Shown here: positions 35,401-44,404 of the stretch, piece after piece | How positions within the stretch are numbered: position 1 is the stretch's first letter | Layout of the letters: each line of letters begins with the position of its first letter | Assembly: GCA_947247005.1 (NCBI GenBank) | Contig: OX365946.1 | Span: forward strand, 2,922,453-2,986,452 | DNA length: 64,000 nucleotides | Direction: 5' to 3' | Source: Spisula solida | Taxonomy: Eukaryota; Mollusca; Bivalvia; Venerida; Mactridae | The notes under the pieces: generated by a model | Told to the model about the DNA's origin: nothing | Databases searched by the model: none | Seen by the model: the letters and a program-made list of their open reading frames with translations, nothing else | Position numbers and translations under genes: made by a program

Positions 35401-35946
35401 GAAAATGTTAAATTATCTATTCCAGGCCTGCATTTATCCATGAAACAAGTATTAAAACAGACAACACAGGCAGTATAATAATTGTTTTACAGTGGACATG
35501 TGCAGTATCTACGGTATAACTCGTGCACTATCCATTTTATACCACCAAGCGCGGAAAACCTGTCATTTTTTAGAAAGATACCGATGCCAGTGCATACATC
35601 AATATGATGAAATATGCTACTATTATTTTACTACATGTTCATGAAATTTGAGCGTTCTCCGCTGTCTATAAGTATTTTTAATTATTTTTTAAAGACCAAA
35701 CTGCTGACTTTTTGACACATTTATTAAGTTTAAAATATAATGTGACGTTTGTGATTGAAAAAAACACATCTTCGTGTCGAGGAAGAACCACTGCACATGA
35801 ACACGTTCTTCGTTTTACTGGTGTAGACACGAAATAAATGAAACAGGCACAAAATACCTAACCTCTTGAATGTTGAATTTTTTGCGGTAGGCTAACACAG
35901 CAGTATTCAGGCTAGCACGTCTTATCGGGGTACACGGGGTGATTAT
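29495..35946. repeat. 6.4-kb nested inverted repeat (outer and inner arm pairs)
   Basis: Outer arms 29495-29955 and 35503-35946 are reverse complements with roughly 85-90% similarity by eye; they begin with ATTATCACCCCGTGTACCC and include CTAGCCTGAATACTGCTGTG. Inner arms about 31362-32021 and 33701-34347 are also reverse complements (for example AAATAATTGGAGGATATTTG and ACACCGGAATAAATTCGAAT). Both pairs are centred near 32.7-32.9 kb, so they may be parts of one large palindrome whose intermediate parts have diverged or been replaced. No gene is recognised inside. Confidence 0.8.
30497..30572 (+). pseudogene. tRNA-Leu/Ser-like sequence (possible SINE head)
   Basis: TGGCTGAGCGG at 30505-30515 is a perfect internal A-box-type D-arm sequence of Leu/Ser tRNAs. 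GCAGTTTGAACC at 30554-30565 resembles a degenerate T-arm/B-box. Acceptor-stem pairing is poor and no CCA-side discriminator is evident, so this is at best a tRNA pseudogene or tRNA-derived SINE head. It lies between the left outer and inner arms of the large inverted repeat. Confidence 0.35.
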
Positions 35947-35986
35947 TAGACATGTTCAGTTGACCGACTTCATGCACAAGTTAAAC

Positions 35987-36088
35987 AAACCACAGGTGAC
36001 CGCATAGTTTTTATCATTTAGTATTTCATATTATATAGGTTATCAATGTCCTATAATTGAAAAAATATATACGACCACCTGTGGTTCA
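35987..36088. repeat. Short hairpin element 1 (AACCACAGGTG ends)
   Basis: AAACCACAGGTGACCGCATAG at the left pairs imperfectly with CGACCACCTGTGGTT at the right across an AT-rich centre of about 60 bp. The right flank TTCATCTAACGGTAT is repeated in inverse orientation beside hairpin element 2 (36738-36750), so the two also bracket a segment of about 660 bp. Confidence 0.6.
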
Positions 36089-36369
36089 TCTAACGGTATA
36101 TATAACATGTGACCGCACCACTGGCGAATTATTTCCTAATATGTTAGGCCAACTTCATAATGTTATGTAACCATGTCGCATTCAATACGTATAAGTTGCT
36201 CGTGAGTTTTATAAATGGACGAGACTAAATAAATAAAAGATAAAAAACAAAAGGCCTGGTAAATTACGGTAATATTCCGGGTGAATAGTAATAATTTGTA
36301 AGGCATTGAAGAAAATTGAAGAAAATATACATTTATTTTGACAATAAAGATACATGTAAGCGTAAATTT

Positions 36370-36396
36370 CGACATAAAAAAAAAAAAAAAAAAATT
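36370..36396. repeat. Poly(A) tract
   Basis: An uninterrupted run of about 20 adenines on the plus strand. There is no recognisable retrosequence upstream, so it is recorded only as a homopolymer. Confidence 0.9.
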
Positions 36397-36744
36397 GACA
36401 TAGATTCAATTCTGTAGGAATTTATGTTATCAAGAAGTCAGTTGATACAAGAACGGATATTTTGATACCAAGAAATCTAATTTGTTGATATCAGAAAATG
36501 CATTTCTTGAAGTCGATTACTTAAAAAGTGGTGATGATAGATTAAGTCTATGAAAAACCAAATGGCACAGGCATGTTTTAAATACATTATTACATTATAA
36601 CGGCATTTCCATGTTGTTAATTTAATTGAGTATAAAAACGGCTTTAAGAAATATCACGGTGAACTAACATTTGTTTTAGTTGGCCAACTAATATTTTGGA
36701 AGTTTAATCCCCCCGGTAGCGTGTACAAACATCACATACCGTTA

Positions 36745-36850
36745 GATAAACCACAAGTGGTGGTATAGATTTTTACCATTATAGTTTTTTGGTAGCCTAT
36801 ATAATACGAACTACCAAATGATGAAAACTATGCGGCCACCTATGGTTTGT
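36745..36850. repeat. Short hairpin element 2 (AACCACAAGTG ends)
   Basis: AAACCACAAGTGGTGGTATAG at the left pairs with GCGGCCACCTATGGTTT at the right around an AT-rich loop. It is related to the element at 35987-36088 and oriented inversely to it. Confidence 0.6.
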
Positions 36851-37799
36851 TTAAAATGTTACTCAGGATTTTCACCCCTAAACGCACGGGTAATTATAGA
36901 CAGTCAGTCAGTTGGATACGTCTGAAATTCTTTTCAGATGACCTCCTCAACATAATCCGTTAATCAGGTTTCTTTTTCAGTTTCCGTTTACATCGGTTTA
37001 AGCTCGTACATGTCCACTACTTGGTGGCTTATAGTTAGCGACCCGGGACGAATACCTGGGTACTGTTTGACTAACATTGCGTAAACGTCTCGTAAGTTTA
37101 CGGATATATTTGTCTCTTTCGCAAATTATTAAGTGTGTTTTACTAATCGATCGCAAGTTTATGCATACATTTACGTAAATATATTGAATATTGGACGTAC
37201 ACCGGGCCACAATATTACCAATATAACGGGAACCAGAGTGAATAAATATACATAAAAGTTCGATAAGTTTTGATGATTAAACATGTTTATATTACTAATC
37301 ACGGTCTATAACAACAAGTGACGGTCGAAAATCAACAGTGCGTGGCAAAAACTCCTCACTACGTTCATATATGCTACTTACGCTTACTCCGACCTTGCGT
37401 AGAATAACGCCAATACTTACGACAGAACATGAGAAAAAATATCTTAGTAAACGCATTTGCGCAAATATTATCGACGTACGCAATATTTACGAAAAACTTA
37501 AGAGTTGCGCTAGCGTAAATGCTTTGATAAAACAGTACCATAAGTACCCTGGTGTACTGGTATGATTTTGTATTACCCGGCAGGTGATTTAATTAGCGGA
37601 CTTGCTTAACAATTGTAAACTTTGACTGATCATTTACTTTTGTAGTTTGCCACTGTGACTTTTGACTGATTCGACACTTGGTTTGTAAAGATAAAAAATT
37701 GTTTTGGTTACATTGTATTATGTTTATACTGTTACGCTTAAGGGTAGTAGAGTACACTCGGTGTACCATGGTATTCACGTGCATTTCTGGTGTACTTTA

Positions 37800-37990
37800 G
37801 GATGGAATTAAGATCGGCAAATGTGTCATAAGTATAGGTTATAGACCGCTGCACTAATTTGTTTATAATTCTAATATGTGATCTATAACCGGCTTATAGT
37901 TTATCCCGCCCACTTTCTGGTGGCCTTTCCAATGCCTTTGTTTGCAAACAATAGCATGCCCATTTAGGCCAGAGTTGACTTAATGTTTTG
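37800..37990. repeat. Dispersed repeat related to 53690-53880
   Basis: TATAAGTATAGGTTAT, GATCTATAACCGGCTTATAG, CCCGCCCACTTT and GTTTGCAAACAATAGCATGC are shared in the same order with 53690-53880. This copy has lost one arm of the long hairpin present in the other copy. Confidence 0.7.
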
Positions 37991-40440
37991 TTACTCAGAC
38001 TTCCTTGAGCAAAAAGTCCGCAGGAGGAGGGGAAAAATAAAAACTCATAAATGTAGCTACGATGTATTATTTTATTGTTAACATCTGAGATGATTGAAAC
38101 AGGAAACCAAATACTACGTGTTAGGGAAAAAGAAAACGAGCTTTAACAATACAATGCTGAGTTCATTCAGAGCATAAATATCCCCCTGTTAGGTAATTGA
38201 CCGGTAATAATTCATTATACATTGTCGGTATTGCCGTGTTGATGTACAATCGAGAGGGAAAAGCTTAGTATGAATACAATTGCAATTTCGGGTTTTTACT
38301 GAGGGAACCCCAGTATTCGTATTACATACCATCTCAGAAATCACTACGATTTTAACGATGTAATTTTTCCACAACCAATCCATCCGAGCAAGAAACTAGT
38401 TCCAGCAAATATAAACAAATGTCGTCATTTTTAACCATTTTAAAGAAAAATTGTTTATATTAATTTTCATTTGTTTGTATTATGTGAACTTTTTGAAAGT
38501 TTTTGTCGATGACTTAATGTATTTGTGCGAAACAATTCCTACGCGCTGTAAAATGACTAATGATTTTTGAGGGGCGATAAAAATGTCACTGTTAAAAGTA
38601 ACTCGTTGCGCAGACGAACTTTACATAGTTCATGGTTTTAACATTCATATCACAGTTTAGCTAGAAACTCTTAACCTAACGTGTGCTTAATTATTTGTCA
38701 CTATTTACAATATTTTGCATTTGTTGATAGTATTGATCCACGTTTCATCCATTTACTTACCAGAGATCTTCAGCTAAATATTTTGAGTCTACCACTAAAA
38801 CAACCCTTTTCCCAGCGTTGTTATATAAATAGTTCTCCGCCGAAAGCCGAGACCATATCTGTAATTTGTGTTTCGTCCCAATCTTTTTCGTTCGCGCTAT
38901 TCGTACTCTATCAAGTTCGTATGCAGGTAGAGTTATAGAATAAGGACTTTTTAGTTACTAGTTTTTTTATCATTTTCTTGCCCCCATGTAAATAGTATTG
39001 ATCGACGTTTGAACCATTAAGTTACCACAGATCATCAGCAAAATAGTTTGCGTCTGTCGTTATTTACTCTTGTCCGAGCGCCGAGCTGTGTATTTTCCAA
39101 CCGAAAGTCTAGACCATAACGCGTATTTACGTTTCGACCCCTGTTTTATTAGTTCTCGCTAATCATACACTGTCCGGTCGTTTTATAATTTTTATTTGCA
39201 ACTGGAGAGTTGTGTAATTATGACTTTGTGTAGTTTTTAGACACTGGATTTTTATTTTACTGCGCCCATTCATTCACTATCCTAATTCATATTTTTTGGT
39301 TTACTACCATCAGAATAATTCGCGCGGAGACGTTTTAGCAAAATTTAATGTTTTTATTCTATTCATTACGCGAGTCTGACCTGCAATATGGTAAGTGTTG
39401 ATGTCCACGGGCACATTCGATGTTTGATAATTCATTTATCGAGCATCTTATAATGTGAGTAAAACACGGACATCACGGTGAATCGAACACACACTGCGAT
39501 ATAAATGTATTACTTAGAACTAGGGTATTGCCTTCATGCGTTATAGTATTGTGACGGATCCGTTGTGGTGTGATTTAACTGAGTACGTTGCTATTGCGTC
39601 TCAGAAACCTTGTCACAATAAGTATTCAAATCTTTTTTGAAATTCATTATCATTAAAGGTGAACATATTACCAAGAATTGCGATTTCCCCCAGTACGAGT
39701 GCTTCAGTACTTTGATTTGCAGCTGGAATATAGTCTTTCATTTTTTTAATTGGATTCAATCCCTTACTTGGTTGGACAGAGGGTAATATTCAGAAACATG
39801 CTAGATTTAAAGCTGTGCCCAACTTCCGGTCTTACTTAGGGCCCCACTTACTACACTCGAGGTGAAACGATGTAATCTTTATCGAACATTTCTAAACCAT
39901 GTTTGAAATGATGTGAATGTTTTATCAAATGTATACATTTTAAAAATAATGCATGAAGCATCGAATATTTGTCCGGGGCCTTTCCGGGTCATGTTTCAGT
40001 TGAGTTGAGATACTTTAGATAAAGTCATGGGGGTGGAGGAATGTTATAACAAAGCTATTGAAAAGAATTAATCAATTTGGGCCTAAACATATTCAAAATT
40101 TTAACATTAGATATAGATAGTACAACGACTGGATTCTACAGGGCCGTCGGGGTCTACATATCAAGACCGACTTAGATAGCTCTCGAGAATTATTGTTAAA
40201 ATAGTATAAGAATTTTGGGGAAATAAAATCATTATTTTATTTTGTGGCGGAAAATTCTTAAATTTAGGAGCGATCGGGGGCGTACATGGGTCTAAACAAT
40301 GTGGATAGATAACTTCTATACATAGACTACATTGCATGCTTATAATCGCGTTTATTCCACAGCGAGTAATAAGCTTCTAAATCTAATCTACGGGCTTGGG
40401 TTAAATAAGCATTATAGCACTGGCCAGATAGCTACGACTA
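37991..40440. other. Intron 2 DNA without recognised features
   Basis: No gene, RNA or bounded repeat is supported in this stretch. Confidence 0.4.
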
Positions 40441-40479
40441 GGCGCTCTTGAAAAGCTTTCTTTTGAGTAGGATCTTTGT

Positions 40480-40731
40480 TCGCCAAGCGGCGATGGTTTA
40501 TTTGTTGCACTGGTTTATTTATGTACAAGCGTACTTATTGCTCGGCATGCGCCGATTATTGCTCGCCATGCGGCGATTATTCACTTGGGTACAGGCGGGT
40601 ACCTTGCGGACTGACTGGTTTTATTGCACGCCAGGCGGCGTTTATAATAGTTAAAATGGTAGGCCATGCGGCCATGGTTCGTTTGAATGCCATGCGGCAT
40701 TCATGTATATTCTTCATACGCCAGGCGGCGT
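40480..40731. repeat. Cluster of nine GC-rich mini-hairpins with A-N-GC loops
   Basis: Nine short palindromes share a loop of the type AAGC, ATGC or AGGC while their stems differ in sequence but remain complementary: 40480-40493, 40523-40534, 40542-40555, 40563-40576, 40588-40603 (loop AGGCGG), 40628-40641, 40662-40673, 40685-40702 (seven-base-pair stem GAATGCC/GGCATTC) and 40718-40731. Spacing is 20-45 bp in otherwise AT-rich DNA. Nothing I know of in nuclear animal DNA matches directly; the closest analogy is the mobile GC-rich hairpins of some organelle genomes. Confidence 0.7.
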
Positions 40732-40828
40732 CAACATAATGAGAGTTACCGTGCAACATGGGAAGGGTTTTCGGATTTCAAAAAGTGTCGCCCCTGATCG
40801 CTCCAAGTAAATTCATTAGCAGCATCGT

Positions 40829-40897
40829 TTTCTCCGCAGTGTATAAATGCGGAGAAATTCGTCAAATTTGAAACTCCGTAGTGTTTAAATACGGAGT
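40829..40897. repeat. Two hairpins with conserved GTGTNTAAA loop
   Basis: 40829-40857 has a 10-bp perfect stem (TTTCTCCGCA/TGCGGAGAAA) around loop GTGTATAAA. 40873-40897 has an 8-bp perfect stem (ACTCCGTA/TACGGAGT) around loop GTGTTTAAA. The C-to-T change in one arm is matched by G-to-A in the other, so base pairing is preserved. They lie 100 bp beyond the nine-hairpin cluster. Confidence 0.7.
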
Positions 40898-40899
40898 GA

Positions 40900-42240
40900 T
40901 TACTTGTTTTAATTCTACGCTGCCATGACCATATCTGCCAAAATACACATTAATCTGTTATACGTATATATTTGAAATATATTATCATAACAATTGTCTA
41001 TATAGAAGTACCAAATGCTATAATTATACAGTATGAATCATACAAAGTGGTTGTCGTTATTGATCATAATAGTTTTGCAACACCGAACGGACACTCATTG
41101 GTCTTCTCGTATTTATAATTTGGTAATAACAGCTACACACCGTAAGCGCGTATTGATTGGTGAAAATAACAAACCAAATTGGATAATGGAGGGACGCGGG
41201 AGAATGAGTGCCGGTTGGGGTTTTTGTCGGGCTAAGAGTCCTGAAATAATGGATACAGTCTAAGAATCAATTGAATGACCCTCGTATGTTAAGGATAGCA
41301 CAATAAAGTTGAACAGGACCATTTTTTTCATTGTGAAACTTGGGATGTGGTGCCGTACGACATATGCAGATATCACAATAAAAAAATGAAAATATACAAT
41401 AAATAGATGATATCTTTCATAAAATACAATACACACATGCAATCAACATATGGTAAAAAGTTTAAAAAATGATGAGTAATATACTTCAAACATGTTCCTT
41501 AACCCTCGATTTAAAAGAGCAGGTGGTTCTAGAATACCTTATAGATATGTACACTTGTCAAATCAAAGCTTGTTTTACATGACAAGTAATCATTGTTTTA
41601 AATATTTAGCATAGTAAAAATGACTTAAAGAGTGAGGTGTATGAAATTCACCTTTGCAATACGAAAACATCATAAAGGGGTATGCCCAGAAACTGGAGTG
41701 TCTTGGTTTGCATACAACAAAATTCTGTTTATCACTTGTAAAACCAACTATTACCGAAAAGTCAAAGAAGAATTTGACTAAAAAAATACTTTATATAACG
41801 CGCGCTTCGATATTTTGTATATCGATTTGAATAAAAGGCTGTCAACCTTGTATTAACAACAACGATATTAAATTATTCTTAATTTTTTTTTTAAAACTAG
41901 CGGGCTATTTCGTAACTTTTTATGTACAGCGTTTTCATGTTTTGACTTAGGTATTAAAATGACACCTATTTGATTGCTATTCGAGACACTTCAGTTCCAG
42001 TAGTCTTTCCCATGTTTTTTTCACTGGTGATTGCTCGTTTCCACGTCTCTTTTGGCCTTTCTCTGTTTCTTTTGCCATCTGATTACTGTTCTAGAAATAG
42101 AACAAAATGTTAAACAATGATCAACGGTTGTCACACGGTATTTAACTAATATTTGGATGAAATTGATTGATAATTGCAGTTTATTGACCACTGCAGTTTA
42201 TTAACCATTGCAGTTTATTTCAAAGTATGATATTTTGCAG
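40900..42240. other. Last part of GT92 intron 2
   Basis: AT-rich DNA. The final 60 bp contain three short TGCAGTTTATT repeats (42176-42220) before the acceptor TATTTTGCAG. Confidence 0.55.
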
Positions 42241-42395
42241 CTGACCTAGAAGTAAAAACGAAAGCCATGTTTGCAATACATCATCCTACTGTATACGACT
42301 GCTATCAGCGCTCAAAGGGTTACAAATACTTGGCTATATTCGATATGGATGAGATGTTGTTGCCTAGACGACACGGAGATATTAAAGAATTAATG
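42241..42395 (+). CDS. GT92 glycosyltransferase, exon 3: metal-binding DMD motif
   Basis: The exon has a phase-1 acceptor and a phase-0 donor (TTAATG|GTATTA, a weak non-consensus site) and encodes residues 237-288. It contains HHPTVYDCYQRSKGYKYLAIF followed by D271-M272-D273-E274. This is the DxD-type motif that coordinates the metal and nucleotide-sugar donor in GT-A folds, placed as expected after the conserved DC(Y/L) element. The last 35 nt of the exon and its donor are repeated twice downstream in 98-bp tandem units. Confidence 0.92.
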
Positions 42396-42640
42396 GTATT
42401 ATCAAGTTAGTTCAATCAATTTCATTTTCTGTAGATTTTTAGTTGTTGTTGTTGTTGTTGCCTAGACGACACGGAGCTACTAAAGAATTAATGGTATTAT
42501 CAAGTTAGTTCAATCAATTTCATTTTCTGTAGATTTTTAGTTGTTGTTGGTGTTGTTGCCTAGACGACACGGAGCTACTAAAGAATTAATGGTATTATCA
42601 AGTTAGTTCAATCAATTTCATTTTCTGTTGATTTTTAGTA
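42360..42640 (+). repeat. 98-bp tandem triplication of an exon end with splice sites
   Basis: Three units, with GCCTAGACGACACGGAG at 42362, 42460 and 42558, are nearly identical. Unit 1 includes the end of exon 3; units 2 and 3 lie in intron 3. Each unit contains the donor TTAATG|GTATTA and, further on, a good acceptor (TTTCTGTAGATTTTTAG or TTTCTGTTGATTTTTAG). Units 2 and 3 share GGAGCTACT where unit 1 has GGAGATATT. Confidence 0.95.
42443..42591 (+). other. Two potential 51-nt mini-exons (42443-42493 and 42541-42591)
   Basis: Each begins after TTTTTAG and ends at TTAATG|GTATTA. Each reads 17 codons without a stop in the frame required by exons 3 and 4 (phase 0 on both sides): LLLLLLPRRHGATKELM and LLLVLLPRRHGATKELM. 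Including none, one or both keeps the GT92 frame, so splicing could vary the segment just after the metal motif. Whether they are used cannot be decided from sequence. Confidence 0.45.
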
Positions 42641-43264
42641 GAAATGGTTGTGTTTATTATTGGCGCACTCTCGTCTTCATAGAGTTTTACCTTCGAGATG
42701 TCCAAAATGGCACGTGGGGTTCCAACAGTTTGATGTTACCTTTTGCCCATAGTCTTCCGTATGTTGATTCACAATGCACGATATTCTACGGGAATTTCAT
42801 TTCAAGAACATTTCATCCGCAATATCCACACAATTCCGAATGGTTGGTATGTCAAAATGTCACCGAAATACCTAAAATATTATGTTTGACATGCAGTATT
42901 TTCAACGAAAGTATTTTTCGACAAACAGTCGTACTTGTTAGTGCTTGGCAATCCAGTGTTACCCTGCCTTATTGTCAGATACTTTGAGTGATACAAGTAA
43001 TCTAGATAACGCTTCTTGCATTATCATCGTATCCGGTTTTTAGCACTGATACACGCGAGACTATCTCGAGGTTACCAACAAATTCAGCTCCAGTTTGATT
43101 GGAAACACTGTAAAGGATCCCCAATAATACAGTATACTCAAAATGGAAGTATAATGTCAACTAAACAACTGATAGTTGTTGAGCAAACGTGAAGATACAT
43201 TTTTAAATATTTTTGATTATTCAATAATACTCACAAATGAGGCCTGCGTGATTTCTAATTTCAG
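42594..43264 (+). other. GT92 intron 3 (remaining part)
   Basis: Follows the tandem units. A 119-codon open frame at 42628-42987 starts with no proper ATG and has spaced Cys/Trp/Tyr residues faintly like a CUB domain. It is not in a phase that exons 3 and 4 could use, and the protein is complete without it. Confidence 0.4.
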
Positions 43265-43503
43265 AAATATTTAATGGAGATACATCCGGACTCAGCTGGT
43301 TTCACGCTTCCCTCGTGTATATTTGATAAGAACCAGCAGCCGGATCAAAGTTCTCCTATTAATGCCACCGATGCGAGGAAATACATTCGACGATCTCCAT
43401 GTGCGATGGAACATTTTCGGATTAAAAATATTATCCTTCCCGCTAGAACTCCTGCACGTGAATTTGATTCGCATTCCTTCACACCATCTAAGCCATACGA
43501 AAG
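43265..43503 (+). CDS. GT92 glycosyltransferase, exon 4
   Basis: Phase-0 acceptor (TTTCAG|AAA) and phase-2 donor (GAAAG|GTAATT); encodes residues 289-367 plus two bases. It starts KYLMEIHPDSAGFTLPSCIF, which fits the family's segment after the metal motif. It also contains KNIILPARTP and the block HSFTPSKPYER, typical of the donor-side loop preceding the final histidine motif. Junctions on both sides restore a continuous frame. Confidence 0.9.
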
Positions 43504-43847
43504 GTAATTGTATATACATGGTATTTATCACTAATACATTTAGTATCTCAGCCTCTTTTTGTGTCCGTTACTTGCCCAGTAGAATTTGTCTTTAGTTCGA
43601 CTGCCAGCTCGGGGTTGTTCATGTTTGTTCCATTGACATTGTTATATCATTGTGGCATTTATGTGTTTGTATCGGTATACACGTTGTGGAAGTTGGGGTT
43701 GAATACACATATCATGATATGTACAAGTATATAAGCATATAATAGCTTAAGGGGTGGATATATCCATACACAATGTATGTATCCGATTTAAGACTTTGAG
43801 AAATATACGGGAAAAAATATTTTTAAAAGTAAAATATCATATTTCAG

Positions 43848-44040
43848 GATATATGTTAAAAGTTCCGATGCTACAATCAACCACTACCGTCGCTGTTACG
43901 ATGACTTGAAAGATACATATTGTCTTAAAAGCACAATGGTCGAAGATAGACATATTCTACAATTTATGGATAAGATTAAGACCAAGATTAGGAAACCAGT
44001 TGAATTAGGAAACCAGTTGAACGAACAAGTCATGGATTAG
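43848..44040 (+). CDS. GT92 glycosyltransferase, exon 5: C-terminal HYR motif and stop
   Basis: Phase-2 acceptor (ATTTCAG|G); encodes residues 368-431. INHYRRC at 378-384 matches the conserved (H/N)HYR motif that closes the GT92 domain, and the following C-x(8-9)-C spacing and VEDRHILQFMDKIK helix are also family-like. The last codons derive from a 17-bp near-duplicate (TTAGGAAACCAGTTGAA at 43988 and 44005), with a third diverged copy after the stop. No AATAAA lies directly downstream. Confidence 0.9.
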
Positions 44041-44400
44041 ATTTAGACCAAGATTAGGAAACCAATTGAATGAACGATGCATGTGTGTATTTACTTTATT
44101 CAGTTTTCAGATAAATACTGACACATCAAAAACAGTACAAGGTACGCAACAACAATTAACACAAAATATGTAATATTTGTTTGACAGAATTGTCATATGG
44201 TTATTAGAATTTGTACTGAATTGCTTTTTAAAGAGGGTAGTTTAATCTTTGATCAGAAGAGAAAACAAAACGACAAGGGGGTTGAAGAAAAAAGAGGTAG
44301 AAAAAACATGTGAGCCTTTAAATCAATTTATTTTTCACTTTTGTTTTGTGCTAGTGTTATGATGTCACGCTAGACATTAAATCTAATCAATTTGGTTTGG
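44041..44400 (+). other. GT92 3' flank
   Basis: AT-rich DNA without a perfect AATAAA near the stop; AGATAAATA at about 44110 is the nearest variant. The 3' end of the mRNA probably lies between here and the inversely oriented LINE. Confidence 0.4.
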
Positions 44401-44404
44401 AATA

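Larger units (their letters stand above)
22651..42240 (+). other. GT92 intron 2, about 19.6 kb
   Basis: Donor TTTC|GTGAGT and acceptor TATTTTGCAG|CT are both phase 1 and join P-D in frame. Nothing inside is needed to complete the protein. The intron is filled with a hAT-like MITE, a 4.6-kb TIR element, a 6.4-kb nested inverted repeat, hairpin clusters and unrecognised AT-rich DNA, each listed separately. Confidence 0.75.

Noticed and set aside
42628..42987. 119-codon frame considered as a GT92 exon or a CUB-like exon
   Set aside because: Exons 3 and 4 join in phase and in family-consistent sequence without it. The start lies in the last tandem unit, and the Cys pattern is only faintly CUB-like.
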